This document shows, piece after piece, positions 1 to 10,093 of a DNA stretch of 64,000 nt. The position numbers were made by a program, and so were the translations under genes. Source of the DNA: Bacillus fungorum (GTDB taxonomy: Bacteria; Bacillota; Bacilli; Bacillales; Bacillaceae_G); NCBI RefSeq assembly GCF_002746455.1, contig NZ_NWUW01000014.1:62001-126000 (forward strand), read 5' to 3'. Each line of letters starts with the position of its first letter. Position 1 is the first letter of the stretch. Below the pieces are notes generated by a model that had not been told where the DNA came from, searched no databases, and worked only from the letters and a program-made list of their open reading frames with translations.

Positions 1-3000
1 GACGTCCACCTTTTTCTGAACCTGTAAAGGCCGGAGAAGTAATTACTGTTTTTGGCTGCGCTGTAATTTGTTCAAATGTGAAGCATTCTTCTTCACGTTC
101 TTCTGCTAAATCACGTAATTTTAGATCTGTTTGTTTTTCAAGTGCTTCCCATGCCTTTACAGCCATATGACCGTTTGTTGTAGAAGAAAGCGTTAATACC
201 GCTTCAGCAGCATTGATTGCTTCTTTTATGTCTGGGCAACCTTTCGCAATAGTATCCGTTCGAACGAATCCTAATTTGCTCTTTAATTGCTCATACTCTT
301 TTTCTGCTGACCAAGAGATCCCTTTCGTACCAATCGGTTGTTTTCCGGCATTTGGCCCTAGCGCTGTCATTTTGTCATAAATCGTTTTATAATCCCTTTC
401 AACAACGTGAATTTGTGGCATCGTTTTACCTGGAATCGGTTCACACTCGCCTTTACTCCAGTCTTTAATTTTGCCAAGTGGTTGCGCTAATTCTTGCGGT
501 GTATCGTGAAGAAGCGGTGTTGCCACAACTTCTTTCATTGGTTCAAGATCGATTTTCTTCGCTAAATCCGACACAGCTTTAGAAAGAGAAGTGAAAATAT
601 CCCAATCAGAGCGCGCTTCCCACGGTGAACCGATTGCCGGATTAAACGGATGTACAAATGGATGCATATCTGTACTGCTTAAATCGTGTTTTTCGTACCA
701 AGTTGAAGCAGGTAAGACGATATCAGAATAAAGCGCTGTTCCAGCCATACGGAAATCTAAGTTAATGAGTAAATCAAGCTTCCCTTCTGGTGCCTCTTCA
801 TGCCACTTAATTTCTTCTGGTCGTAATGAATCGTTATCGTCATTCATTAATCCGTTTGTTGTACCTAATAAGTGTTTTAAGAAATATTCGTGACCTTTAC
901 CAGAACTTGAAATTAAATTCGCACGCCATACGAATAAGTTGCGCGGGAAGTTGTTTTTATTATCAGGATCTTCAATCGCAAATTTCATTTCTTTTTCTTT
1001 TAGTTTTTGTGCAACGTATTTTCTGATTTCTTCTTGCGTTGTTGCACCAGCAGCAACAGCTTCTCTATATAATTCAATTCCATTTTTCTCAAATGTCGGA
1101 TACGAAGGCAACCAGCCAAGTCGTGCTGCTAAAACGTTGTAATCACCGTGATGTTGATAACGAGAATTACCTTCCACTGGTGATGCTAAATGTCCAACTG
1201 GTGTATCTTCATAACGCCATTGATCTGTTACGAAATAGAAGAAAGATGTACCGTTTTGTAATTTCGGTGGCCCTTGCCAATCTTTTGCCATCGCGATGGT
1301 TTGCCATCCTTCTGCTGGTCGTAACTTTTCTTGCCCAACATAATGCGCCCAACCGCCGCCATTTACACCTTGTGCCCCAACGAGAAGAACAAGATTTAAA
1401 ACTGCGCGATAAATCGTATCAGAGTTAAACCAGTGGTTAATACCAGCTCCGACAATAATCATCGAGCGACCATTTGTATCAACAGCATTTTGCGCGAACT
1501 CACGAGCAATTTGAATAATTAGCTCCCGTTTCACTCCTGTCATTTTCTCTTGCCATGCAGGGGTAAACGGTACGTCATCATTGAAATCTTTCGGCTCTTG
1601 TCCGCCGAGCCCTCGGTTCACGCCGTAATTTGCTAACGTTAAGTCGTATACAGTTGTAACGAACACTTCACCTTCTTCTGTCATAACCTTTTTCACTGGA
1701 ATTGTACGTTCTAATACTTTGTTTCCATCATCAGAGAAGTATGGAATTTGCACCGTTCCAATCGCTTCTTCCATTCCAAGTAAAGATAGGCGCGGATCAA
1801 TCTTTTCACCTGTTTCTTCATCTTCTAAACGTAAGTTCCATTTCTTTTCGTTATCCCAACGTGACCCCATTGTGCCGTGAGGTGTTGCAAAATCATTCGT
1901 GTTCTCGTTCCAAAGAACAGGTTTCCATTCTCCTAACTTTGTTTCGCGTCCAATATCAGAGGCATTTAAGAAACGATCAGCAACGAATTGGCCTTCTTTT
2001 TGTTTCAATGTAACGAAGAAAGGAAAATCGGTATATTGCTTCGTATACTTTGTGAAATATTCCACTTGATTATCTACATAAAATTCTTGTAAGATTACGT
2101 GCCCCATTGCCATCGCAAGTGCACCGTCTGTACCTTGTTTCACACTAATCCAATCATCCGCAAACTTTGTAGATTCAGCGAAGTCAGGACTTACGGAAAC
2201 GACTTTCGTTCCTTTATATCGAACCTCTGCTAAAAAGTGAGCGTCTGGTGTTCTTGTCATCGGTACATTTGAACCCCATGTCATAATGTAACCAGAGTTA
2301 TACCAATCACTACTTTCTGGTACATCTGTTTGATCACCCCAAATTTGCGGAGAAGCTGGCGGTAAATCAGCGTACCAATCATAAAAACTAAGCATTGGCC
2401 CGCCCATAAGTTGCATAAAGCGGCTACCTGCAGCATGACTTAACATCGACATAGCTGGAATTGGTGAAAAACCAACATTTCGGTCTGGACCGTATTTCAT
2501 TACTGTATAAAGTAATGAAGCAGAAACGAGTTGTAACACTTCATCCCAATTCGTACGGACGAATCCCCCTTTACCACGTGCCTGCTTATACGTACGTGCT
2601 TTTTCAGGGTTTTCCACAATGCTTTTCCAAGCATCTAATGGTGACTCATTATTTTGTAATTCCTCTTGCCACATACTCCATAGAACACCACGTACATACG
2701 GATATTTCACACGAAGTGGACTATAGATGTACCAAGAAAAACTTGCTCCACGTGGACATCCTCGTGGTTCAAAATCAGGCATATCAGGACCTGTTGTTGG
2801 ATAATTAAGCTCCTGCCCTTCCCACGTTACAATTCCATCTTTCACATATATATTCCAGCTACATGAACCAGTACAGTTCACACCATGTGTAGAACGAATT
2901 ACTTTATCATGCTGCCAACGCTTTCTGTACACATTCTCCCATTCACGATCTTCATATGTTTCTTGTGTATGGTTATCGTTATAACGATCTATTGGTGAAA

Positions 3001-3043
3001 AATATTTTAAACGTCTCATTAGTGCTGAAGGTTTCTTCTTCAT
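1..3043 (-). CDS. narG: Nitrate reductase alpha subunit NarG (3' end outside window)
   Basis: Catalytic molybdenum subunit of the membrane-bound respiratory nitrate reductase, facing the cytoplasm and working with NarH and NarI under low oxygen. The frame is open from the ATG at 3043 to the left edge, about 1014 of the roughly 1220 codons usual for NarG. The N-terminal FeS ligand set of NarG is visible: His53 and Cys57 in STHGVNCTGSCSW, then Cys61 and Cys96 in EPRGCPRG. The start has a strong AAAGGAGTGA ribosome site. narHJI would be expected beyond the left edge. An Fnr-type box lies upstream. Identity is secure; only the end is missing. Confidence 0.96.
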   Translation of the reverse strand, partial: MKKKPSALMRRLKYFSPIDRYNDNHTQETYEDREWENVYRKRWQHDKVIRSTHGVNCTGSCSWNIYVKDGIVTWEGQELNYPTTGPDMPDFEPRGCPRGASFSWYIYSPLRVKYPYVRGVLWSMWQEELQNNESPLDAWKSIVENPEKARTYKQARGKGGFVRTNWDEVLQLVSASLLYTVMKYGPDRNVGFSPIPAMSMLSHAAGSRFMQLMGGPMLSFYDWYADLPPASPQIWGDQTDVPESSDWYNSGYIMTWGSNVPMTRTPDAHFLAEVRYKGTKVVSVSPDFAESTKFADDWISVKQGTDGALAMAMGHVILQEFYVDNQVEYFTKYTKQYTDFPFFVTLKQKEGQFVADRFLNASDIGRETKLGEWKPVLWNENTNDFATPHGTMGSRWDNEKKWNLRLEDEETGEKIDPRLSLLGMEEAIGTVQIPYFSDDGNKVLERTIPVKKVMTEEGEVFVTTVYDLTLANYGVNRGLGGQEPKDFNDDVPFTPAWQEKMTGVKRELIIQIAREFAQNAVDTNGRSMIIVGAGINHWFNSDTIYRAVLNLVLLVGAQGVNGGGWAHYVGQEKLRPAEGWQTIAMAKDWQGPPKLQNGTSFFYFVTDQWRYEDTPVGHLASPVEGNSRYQHHGDYNVLAARLGWLPSYPTFEKNGIELYREAVAAGATTQEEIRKYVAQKLKEKEMKFAIEDPDNKNNFPRNLFVWRANLISSSGKGHEYFLKHLLGTTNGLMNDDNDSLRPEEIKWHEEAPEGKLDLLINLDFRMAGTALYSDIVLPASTWYEKHDLSSTDMHPFVHPFNPAIGSPWEARSDWDIFTSLSKAVSDLAKKIDLEPMKEVVATPLLHDTPQELAQPLGKIKDWSKGECEPIPGKTMPQIHVVERDYKTIYDKMTALGPNAGKQPIGTKGISWSAEKEYEQLKSKLGFVRTDTIAKGCPDIKEAINAAEAVLTLSSTTNGHMAVKAWEALEKQTDLKLRDLAEEREEECFTFEQITAQPKTVITSPAFTGSEKGGR

Positions 3044-3604
3044 ACTATTCACTCCTTTAATACGTCTCTCTTACATACCCTTACTATATGAGAGGTTGTA
3101 AAATACAGATGTGACATTTCGCACAGTTCAAGAGATTGTCAAAAATTCAGTAGAAAATAAGTTTACGAGAAAATCCTTTGTTCCGTTGTGGAGGGTTATG
3201 GTTAATCGTGATTATTAGGAGAATGGTATTTTGAGGTATCGACTATTTTGCAAAAGAAAAAACGCAGGAGAAATTCCTACGTTTTTCTTTATAAATATAT
3301 GAAAAAGAGTTTTGATATTATTTCAAAAATGCCATCAGGAAAAGATTACAAATTGCATGTAAGGATTTTATTTTTCTCCAACGATACTATTTTATATCAA
3401 GACATATTTCACATAAAACTAGAAATCATTATTTACCATATTGCCCTTAGTTACGGAAACAATTATACTAGATATAATTAGAGTAAATAATCTGAATATT
3501 CTCAGAATTTAAGATAAGATCTTTACTGCCCACAATTAGAGAGAGATAAATTCTATTTTCCACTAAATAGATTAGAAAACGATAATACAATTAGGAGGAT
3601 TACG
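3044..3604. other. Divergent intergenic region narG / moxR
   Basis: 561 bases without a convincing gene. Apart from the narG promoter it holds a hairpin at 3257-3286 (arms around CGCAGGA / TCCTACG, flanked by A- and T-runs) that looks like a bidirectional terminator, although no gene ends there. An open frame at 3248-3481 has no ribosome site and a low-complexity composition, so I do not call it. The ribosome site of moxR (TTAGGAGGATTACG) is at the right edge. Confidence 0.6.
3076..3125 (-). promoter_or_regulatory. Fnr-dependent promoter of narG
   Basis: On the minus strand a near-consensus Fnr/Crp-type box (TGTGCGAAATGTCACA, 3110-3125; consensus TGTGA-N6-TCACA) lies upstream of a TATAGT -10 hexamer (3083-3088). 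If transcription starts about 7 bases after the -10, near 3076, the box is centred at about -41.5, the class II activator position known for Fnr. Activation by Fnr is inferred, not shown. Confidence 0.7.
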
Positions 3605-4567
3605 ATGCACCAACTTGATTCATTACATCCCATTATAGAAAAAATAATTAAAAATATTGAAAAATTAATGGTCGGAAAACGAAAAGAAACGATTTTAGCT
3701 TTGACAGCTCTCTTAGCTGAAGGTCATGTACTATTAGAAGATGTTCCTGGCGTTGGGAAAACAATGCTAGTACGTGCTCTTTCTAAATCCATTGATGCTG
3801 ATTACAAGCGAATTCAATTCACACCTGATTTACTGCCGTCAGATGTAACAGGTGTTTCTATTTACAATCCGAAAGAGCTACAATTTGAGTTCAAGCCCGG
3901 ACCAATCATGGGGAATTTTGTACTTGCTGATGAAATTAATCGTACATCTCCAAAAACACAATCTGCCTTACTTGAAAGTATGGAAGAAGGCAATATTACA
4001 ATAGATGGCATTACTAGACCGTTACCAAAACCGTTCTTTGTAATGGCTACACAAAATCCGGTCGAATATGAGGGAACATATCCTTTACCAGAAGCCCAGC
4101 TCGATCGTTTCTTATTGAAGCTAAAAATGGGATATCCTACACCAGAAGAAGAATTTGAAATTTTAAATCGGATGGAAAAAACAAATCCCCTCTCCCATTT
4201 ACAAGCTATTACTACAATAGAAGAATTACTTTATTTACAACAAAACGTACGGGAAGTAAGTATGGATAAAGCAATCAAGCATTATATTGTAAAGCTTGTT
4301 AGTCAGACTCGTTCTTATAGTTCTATACAGCTAGGTGCAAGTCCACGTGGCTCGATTGCTTTAATGAAAGCTTCACAAGCTTATGCATTTATCCATGGCA
4401 GACATTATGTTATTCCAGACGATGTTAAATTTTTAGCTCCTTACGTATTAGCTCACAGACTCATTCTAAAAATGGAAGCAAAATTTGAAGGAATAACAGG
4501 GGATCAAGTTATCGCAAAAATCGTTGCACGAACTACCGTGCCTACTCAAAGGAAGATGAACCTTTGA
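3605..4567 (+). CDS. MoxR-family AAA+ ATPase
   Basis: MoxR-type AAA+ ATPase, thought to act as a chaperone for assembling or activating partner proteins. The 320 residues show Walker A GVGKT (about 49-53), Walker B VLADEI (about 104-109), the following NRTSPKTQSALLESMEE stretch typical of the family, and a C-terminal lid domain. It starts with a strong AGGAGG site. It overlaps the DUF58 gene by one base (TGATG), and a transglutaminase-like membrane protein follows: the usual MoxR/DUF58/TgpA trio (compare yeaC-yeaD-yebA of B. subtilis). The function of the trio in Bacillus is not settled. Confidence 0.93.
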   Translation: MHQLDSLHPIIEKIIKNIEKLMVGKRKETILALTALLAEGHVLLEDVPGVGKTMLVRALSKSIDADYKRIQFTPDLLPSDVTGVSIYNPKELQFEFKPGPIMGNFVLADEINRTSPKTQSALLESMEEGNITIDGITRPLPKPFFVMATQNPVEYEGTYPLPEAQLDRFLLKLKMGYPTPEEEFEILNRMEKTNPLSHLQAITTIEELLYLQQNVREVSMDKAIKHYIVKLVSQTRSYSSIQLGASPRGSIALMKASQAYAFIHGRHYVIPDDVKFLAPYVLAHRLILKMEAKFEGITGDQVIAKIVARTTVPTQRKMNL

Positions 4568-5781
4568 TGAAACGAATACTACGAGTACTATATCATTTTA
4601 CTAAGTTATCACTCATTCCGTTATGCCTAGTCTTAACATTTGTATACGCTATGCTTCAAGGAGGATTTGTAAGTTGGTTTTTGTTTTACAGTACGATTCC
4701 TATTTGCCTTTATTCACTATTACTCCCCTTCTACGCTTTACGGGGCACTGAAGTAAAACGAATAACAAATCAAGACGAATATGTAGCAGGAGAACCATTT
4801 GTAAGCACGATTACAATAAAAAGAAAATTTCCTTTTCCCTTACTTTATTTAATTATAGAAGATGAACTGCCATCACAATTTACAAATTGTAGGCAAACAA
4901 AGATGAATAAAGTAATACTCTTTCCAGGATTGAAACGAAATATTTCGTTTCAATATGTAATTGACACAATCCCTAGAGGAGAGCACATTTTTTCAAGCAT
5001 ACGTGTCAAAACTGGTGATCTATTCGGTATGATGGAGAAAGAAGTAACTTTTACAGTTCCAGATACCTTTTTAGTCTATCCCCAGTATGTAAATATAGCG
5101 TATCAACAATTGGAAAATCATTTCGAACAAGGAACGCTTTCAGCAAATCTAAATTTAGCAAAAGACTCTACCATTTCTGTCGGTGTCAGAGAATATAAAC
5201 CTGGCGACCGCTTTTCATGGATTGATTGGAAAGCAACTGCACGAACAAACAACATTATGACGAAAGAGTTTGAACAACAGCGCAGCCATAATATTATGAT
5301 ATTCATAGACAGAACCGAGTCCCCTCTATTCGAATCAGTCGTCACATTTACTGCCTCTATTGTCAGGGCTGTCTTGAAGCAAAATTCACCAGCATCATTT
5401 GTGTCTGCCGGAAAAGAACGAACTTTTTTCCCTTTAGACAATGGAGATAGTCAGTTGCATCAAATCTTTTGTCATTTAGCGAAAGTACAAGCGGACAGTG
5501 TATTCCCGCTCTCTCGGAGTGTAGAAATCGAATTAAGAAAAATTTATGAGCCCGTAACGATACTACTCGTGACAAGCAATCTTTCTCCCGATATTCAAAA
5601 GGCGGCTGACTTTGCTGCTATAAAAAATAGAAAATTAATGGTGTTTGTCGTAAAAGAAAAAGCGAATCAACTCTCACATCGAGAACTCAGTATTCTAGAA
5701 AATCTACAAAAACGAAAAATATTTGTAAATGTGGTTTATGAAAACCGATATACAAACGTGGTTTTTGAGGTGAGCAAATGA
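4567..5781 (+). CDS. DUF58 domain membrane-anchored protein
   Basis: About 404 residues. Two hydrophobic segments near the N-terminus (about 13-55) are followed by a mostly beta-rich region. The conserved DUF58 signature is at about 209-226 (REYKPGDRFSWIDWKATAR), and a vWA-like fold begins with IMIFIDRTESP. DUF58 proteins are partners of MoxR ATPases. The ATG at 4567 is preferred over the TTG one codon upstream, and it couples to the moxR stop. The 3' end overlaps the next gene by 4 bases (ATGA), so the three genes form a translationally coupled operon. The molecular role is unknown. Confidence 0.9.
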   Translation: MKRILRVLYHFTKLSLIPLCLVLTFVYAMLQGGFVSWFLFYSTIPICLYSLLLPFYALRGTEVKRITNQDEYVAGEPFVSTITIKRKFPFPLLYLIIEDELPSQFTNCRQTKMNKVILFPGLKRNISFQYVIDTIPRGEHIFSSIRVKTGDLFGMMEKEVTFTVPDTFLVYPQYVNIAYQQLENHFEQGTLSANLNLAKDSTISVGVREYKPGDRFSWIDWKATARTNNIMTKEFEQQRSHNIMIFIDRTESPLFESVVTFTASIVRAVLKQNSPASFVSAGKERTFFPLDNGDSQLHQIFCHLAKVQADSVFPLSRSVEIELRKIYEPVTILLVTSNLSPDIQKAADFAAIKNRKLMVFVVKEKANQLSHRELSILENLQKRKIFVNVVYENRYTNVVFEVSK

Positions 5782-6713
5782 TAACATTACAAACAAAAAA
5801 ACAGTGGGATATGAGTAGATTCTTCATGCATGCATGTGCATTTTTACTATTACTAGAATGGCTAAGACCACTTATAAGTATTACAAACGTAGGTAGATTA
5901 GATATTTTTGTAATATTTATAGGAATTTGCTTCACCCTTTCTTTTTTTCAAACAAGGTGGCAGGTTCCAATAAAGATCGTCACGATTTTATTCATCATTC
6001 ATTTCCTGTATTATAAAAATGCTTTTATAAATCCATCTTGGCTAACGAAATTTTTTACTGATATTTCTCGAAATTCCTCCCTGTTATTCCAGGGGAATTT
6101 GCTAGATATCTCTCCAGTTTTTCCAGCACTTTTATTTTTTTTATCATTTTGGTTTTTGAGTGCCTTCATCTCTTTTTGGATGATTCATAAAAAACGTGGG
6201 TTGTTATTTCTTATATTGACTATTATTTATATCACAATTTTTCATAACTTACATGTATACAATGCAAACTACGCTATTATTCGTACTGTTGTCATCGGCT
6301 TTTTTATGCTTAGTCTTCTTCGCATAGAACGAATAAAAGAGATGGAACACTTACAAAATTATGCTAGAGAAATCTCAAAATTGCTTAGACCTCTTACAAT
6401 ATTTATTGTATTGTCAGCAACCATCGCATACTTTGCTCCAAAATTTGGCCCTCAATGGCCAAACCCAATGGATTTTTTAAAATTCAACACATCAGAAGCA
6501 AGTAAAAAACAAGACGTTTCTAAAATTGGGTATGGTTTAGATGACTCGCGATTAGGCGGTCCTTTTAAGGCGGATCCTACAATTGTTTTCACAGCAGCAA
6601 CGCAAAACAAACAATATTGGAGAGTAGAAACAAAAGATTTTTATACAGGAAAAGGCTGGAAAGTTTCTGAAAATCAAAAAAAGTTTCTTTTAAAAATAAA
6701 AACGACGTCATGA
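5778..6713 (+). pseudogene. TgpA-type transglutaminase, N-terminal half (frameshifted)
   Basis: N-terminal part of a DUF3488/transglutaminase-like membrane protein (YebA/TgpA type, normally one chain of about 735-740 residues). It has about six to seven hydrophobic segments in residues 15-215, then an extracytoplasmic start (FGPQWPNPMDFLKF onward). The frame runs into a TGA at 6711-6713. The continuation lies in another frame that can be read back through KVSFKNKNDV to an A-run at 6676-6682. One extra A there would join both halves into about 742 residues. So this is most likely one gene with a -1 indel in a homopolymer; a sequencing error or slippage is also possible. Confidence 0.85.
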
Positions 6714-8005
6714 GCTGGTACGAACAAAATACAAAAACAGAAACAACCGAGGCAACAATCACCATGCAAAAAAGTTATCCTCACCTTACCTATCCATCAG
6801 GATTAGTATCAGTTGAAGCTTCTTCTGATGTATCATACAGCGTTGACCCATTTTCAGAAAAAATTTATACGATGCACGGAGACTCTTCTACTACTTTACA
6901 TTCATATAAAGTAACATATGAGATTCCGGAGTTTTCCATAGAAAATTTGAAAGCTGTAAAAACGAATGAGGGGCATGAAACAAGTCCTTATTTCATGACA
7001 AAGTACACACAACTTCCCGAATCATTACCGCAGCGAGTAAGAGACTTAGCTGTTAATCTTACACATGATAAAGACAACCGGTATGATAAAGTATTAGCTA
7101 TTAAAGATTACTTCACAGACAACTCTTTTGTATATGAAACAACGAATGTCTTATTTCCCGCCAAAAACCAAGATTATGTAGATCAATTCCTTTTTGATAC
7201 AAAAAGTGGCTACTGTAATAATTTCTCGACGTCTATGATCGTGTTACTTCGTTCTGCCGGAATTCCTGCTCGCTGGGTAAAAGGCTATACAGAAGGAACT
7301 CTTAATAATACACTTGTCTCTGCAGAAGGTGAGAATGTTTATAAAATCGCGAACGATAACGCACACTCTTGGGTCGAAGTATATTTCCCAGAATACGGAT
7401 GGATCCCGTTCGAACCAACAAAAGGATTTACCAATCCCTATAACTTTACAAATAATACTCCTGCTCTTACTATACAAAATAGCGAAGAAACAAATTCTCA
7501 AAACGAGCAAATACACCAACGGAACAATGAAGCAAAGCTCAAAAATTTAATAGACGATACAGAAGAAACTCCTACTAAAAAGATTACAAATTCTAAAAAT
7601 GAATTTCCCTGGTGGTACGTGTTTCTCTCTACGATATTGATTAGTATTATAGGATACATTCTCTTCACCACTAGAATAAAATGGATTACACTTTTTATTA
7701 TTCTTTTCTATAAATATCGAAAAGATGATGCTGTTTATAGAAAAGCTTACGGTGCACTTTTAAAACAATTTGCGAGAATCGGTATACCACGAGGGAAAAG
7801 TCAAACATTCCGAGAGTATGCTCTCCACATCGATACACTTTACAACTCGGCTGATATGCAACAACTTACTTTCAGTTATGAGAAAGCTATGTATCAAAAG
7901 GGGCAGACCGCAGCTGAATGGAAGAAATCCATACACTTATGGGAAGTACTTATGAAAAAAGCAGCTTCTCCGCCTAAATCAAATGACTTCCATTCAGTGA
8001 TTTAA
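6710..8005 (+). pseudogene. TgpA-type transglutaminase, C-terminal half with catalytic core
   Basis: C-terminal half of the split gene above. The transglutaminase-like core is intact: Cys169 in SGYCNNFST, His219 in NAHSWVEVYFPEYGW, and Glu235 of FEPT where the third catalytic acid is expected (numbering from the ATG at 6710). A transmembrane helix follows (about 296-325) and then a cytoplasmic DUF4129-like tail. There is no ribosome site at 6710, so without frameshifting the core would probably not be made. If restored, the protein would be a membrane protease or transglutaminase-like enzyme outside the membrane, fed by MoxR and DUF58. Confidence 0.85.
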
Positions 8006-8028
8006 TTTTAAGTAATGTGAGTTGAAAG

Positions 8029-8070
8029 AAAACGCCTCAAAGAACTACATCGTTCTTTAAGGCGTTTTTT
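8029..8070 (+). terminator. Terminator of the moxR operon
   Basis: Long stem (AACGCCT-AAAGAAC / GTTCTTT-AGGCGTT, one mismatch) with a T-run, directly after the transglutaminase stop. Confidence 0.9.
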
Positions 8071-8103
8071 AATAAACATAATAAGAGATAGGCTAGCTTC
8101 TAA

Positions 8104-8586
8104 TTATTCTCCAAGCACCTTCTCAATCTCAACCTCTAAATCCACCGGCTTCGTCTGCGGCGCAAAACGCCCTACTACTTTCCCGTCTTTTCCGATTAGA
8201 AATTTAGTAAAGTTCCATTTCACTGCTTTCATACCGAGTAAACCTGGTGCTTGTTCTGTCATGTAAGTATACAGAGGATGAGCCTTATCACCTTTCACAT
8301 CAACCTTTGCAAACATTGGGAAGTTTACACCGTAGTTTAATTCACAAAAACTAGTAATATCTGCTTCTGTACCTGGTTCTTGTCCTCCAAATTGGTTACA
8401 AGGGAAACCGAGTATTTCTAGTCCTTGATCTTTATATTTATCATATACTTCTTGTAATCCTTTATATTGCGGTGTAAATCCGCATTTACTAGCTACATTT
8501 ACAATAAGAAGTGCTTTTCCTTCATAATCTTGTAACGATTTTTCTTCTCCTGTTATTGTTTTAGCTGAAAAATCATAAACTGTCAT
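8104..8586 (-). CDS. bsaA: Glutathione peroxidase-family thiol peroxidase
   Basis: Reduces hydroperoxides in the cytoplasm. In Bacillus these non-selenium GPx-like enzymes normally draw electrons from thioredoxin rather than glutathione. From the ATG at 8586 it has 160 residues, the family length. The peroxidatic Cys35 is in VASKCGFT, the second cysteine is in FPCNQFGGQEPG, and the WNFTKFL tryptophan/asparagine pair is present. A longer frame starts 9 codons upstream, but AGAGGGGTAGGA sits correctly before the inner ATG. It stands alone on its strand. Confidence 0.93.
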   Translation of the reverse strand: MTVYDFSAKTITGEEKSLQDYEGKALLIVNVASKCGFTPQYKGLQEVYDKYKDQGLEILGFPCNQFGGQEPGTEADITSFCELNYGVNFPMFAKVDVKGDKAHPLYTYMTEQAPGLLGMKAVKWNFTKFLIGKDGKVVGRFAPQTKPVDLEVEIEKVLGE

Positions 8587-8676
8587 TGTTCCTACCCCTC
8601 TCTTCACTATCATTCTATGTTTATACTATACTACATTCATGAATATACAGCTCTTATTACGTATTTACCCCCTCGA

Positions 8677-8692
8677 AATGAGAGCGCTTTAT
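8677..8692. promoter_or_regulatory. Possible CcpA cre-like site
   Basis: AATGAGAGCGCTTTAT resembles the cre consensus (WTGNAARCGNWWWCA) with a few mismatches. It lies between the divergent peroxidase and small membrane protein genes. Weak evidence. Confidence 0.25.
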
Positions 8693-8811
8693 TTATGTTC
8701 AAAAATTCGACACAAACTACTAGACTTTTATGATGGAAAGTTTTACAATTAATTTGTGAACAAAATGTGACAGTTTATATTCCATTATAAAAGAAAAGGA
8801 TGGTGTTCATT

Positions 8812-9021
8812 ATGAAAACTGCACAACATGAAACGATTTCAAATCGCGAGTTTTATTTCGTACTATATATGATGTTATTGTATGTTATTGGCTGGGTAAT
8901 CGATGTAAATGGTTTATTCTTAAGCTCCTACTTTAATTTAGCAGGAGAAATTATGCTTCCATTAGTTGGCGGCGTTGTTGGATTGTTCGTTATGTCTATT
9001 AATAAACAACAAACGAAATAA
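8812..9021 (+). CDS. Small two-helix membrane protein
   Basis: About 69 residues with two hydrophobic segments (about 14-32 and 40-60) and a short basic tail (NKQQTK). No family recognised. The ATG at 8812 is chosen because AAAAGGA lies upstream; the longer reading from 8800 would leave no room for a ribosome site. A possible promoter (TTGTGA, 16 bases, TATATT) precedes it, and a strong terminator follows, so it is a single-gene unit. Confidence 0.7.
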   Translation: MKTAQHETISNREFYFVLYMMLLYVIGWVIDVNGLFLSSYFNLAGEIMLPLVGGVVGLFVMSINKQQTK

Positions 9022-9028
9022 TAGTATT

Positions 9029-9070
9029 ACAAAAAGGCAGAAGACGAGCTTTCGTTTTCTGCCTTTTTGT
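9029..9070 (+). terminator. Terminator after small membrane protein
   Basis: Stem ACAAAAAGGCAGAA / TTCTGCCTTTTTGT ending in a T-run. Confidence 0.9.
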
Positions 9071-9117
9071 ATTTTTAGCGTATAATAGTTACATATCGTA
9101 TATAAGGAGTGGTAAAG

Positions 9118-10089
9118 ATGAAAAAAGTAGAGCAATTATCTTCTCACCTATATCTTATTGATGATTTCGATCTACAACATAATGAACGAACAGGTACGTA
9201 CGTTTTATTAGGTGACGATATTACTTTAATTGAAACTTGTGCAGCCCCTTCTCTTCCGTATATTTTAGATGGCTTACAACAATTACATATTGATTTAAAC
9301 GATGTAAAAAACATTATCGTTACACACGTTCATTTAGATCACGCTGGGGCAGCTGGTTTAATGATGGAAAAGTGTCCAAATGCTACTTTATATGTGCATT
9401 CTCGCGGTGCTCGTCATATGATTGATCCAACAAAACTCATTTTAGGTGCAAAAGCTGTGTACAAAGAAGATTTCGATAAACTTTTCGATCCAATTCTTCC
9501 TATAGAAGAAGAACGTGTTCATATTGTACAACACGGTGATACATTACAAATTGCAGAAAACCGTACACTTACATTTTACGATACACCGGGACATGCTAAG
9601 CACCATATTAGCATTCACGATTCATTAACAAACGGTATTTTCACTGGCGATACAATTGGAATTTATTATAGAGAACTGGCAGACCTTGGTGTAGAGCTAT
9701 TTCTACCATCAACGTCTCCTTCTCAATTCCAACCAGATGCGATGATTGCTTCTAAAAATCACATTCAAAGTATGAATGTAGATACAATTTATTTCGGCCA
9801 TTACGGTGCATCATCCAATGTTACAGAAGTATATAACCAACTAGAACATTGGCTACCTATTTTCGTTCATACTGGTAAAGAGGTCTTTGAAAAGTATAAT
9901 GATTTCGATGAAGCGACTAAAGCTTTACAAACTGTATTAATGGATAGGATCTCTTCTCATCTTACAAAGTCAAACGTCCCATCAGATCATTCCGTTTATA
10001 ACATTTTACATTTAGATATAGAAATTAGCGCAATGGGCATTATTGATTATTTCACGAAGCAAGAAAAAGCAAACTCCACTATTAACTAA
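9118..10089 (+). CDS. Metallo-beta-lactamase-fold hydrolase
   Basis: Cytoplasmic MBL-fold hydrolase of about 323 residues. The metal-binding motif THVHLDH is at 70-75 (His70, His72, Asp74, His75), with further ligands in DTPGHAKHH and the GDTIG aspartate. The substrate cannot be told from sequence; relatives include glyoxalase II-like and lactonase enzymes. The ATG at 9118 follows AAGGAGTGG, which is better than the GTG three codons upstream. A TATAAT -10 is at 9081. It is monocistronic between two terminators. Confidence 0.9.
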   Translation: MKKVEQLSSHLYLIDDFDLQHNERTGTYVLLGDDITLIETCAAPSLPYILDGLQQLHIDLNDVKNIIVTHVHLDHAGAAGLMMEKCPNATLYVHSRGARHMIDPTKLILGAKAVYKEDFDKLFDPILPIEEERVHIVQHGDTLQIAENRTLTFYDTPGHAKHHISIHDSLTNGIFTGDTIGIYYRELADLGVELFLPSTSPSQFQPDAMIASKNHIQSMNVDTIYFGHYGASSNVTEVYNQLEHWLPIFVHTGKEVFEKYNDFDEATKALQTVLMDRISSHLTKSNVPSDHSVYNILHLDIEISAMGIIDYFTKQEKANSTIN

Positions 10090-10093
10090 CAGT

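Noticed and set aside
1..3043. Several plus-strand open frames of 60-130 codons across narG
   Set aside because: They are antisense shadows of the NarG reading frame, with no ribosome sites.
3257..3286. Small RNA ending at the narG/moxR intergenic hairpin
   Set aside because: The hairpin looks like a terminator, but no promoter could be placed for a small transcript on either strand.
3248..3481. 77-codon open frame upstream of moxR
   Set aside because: No ribosome site, low-complexity composition, begins inside a hairpin; looks like chance in AT-rich DNA.
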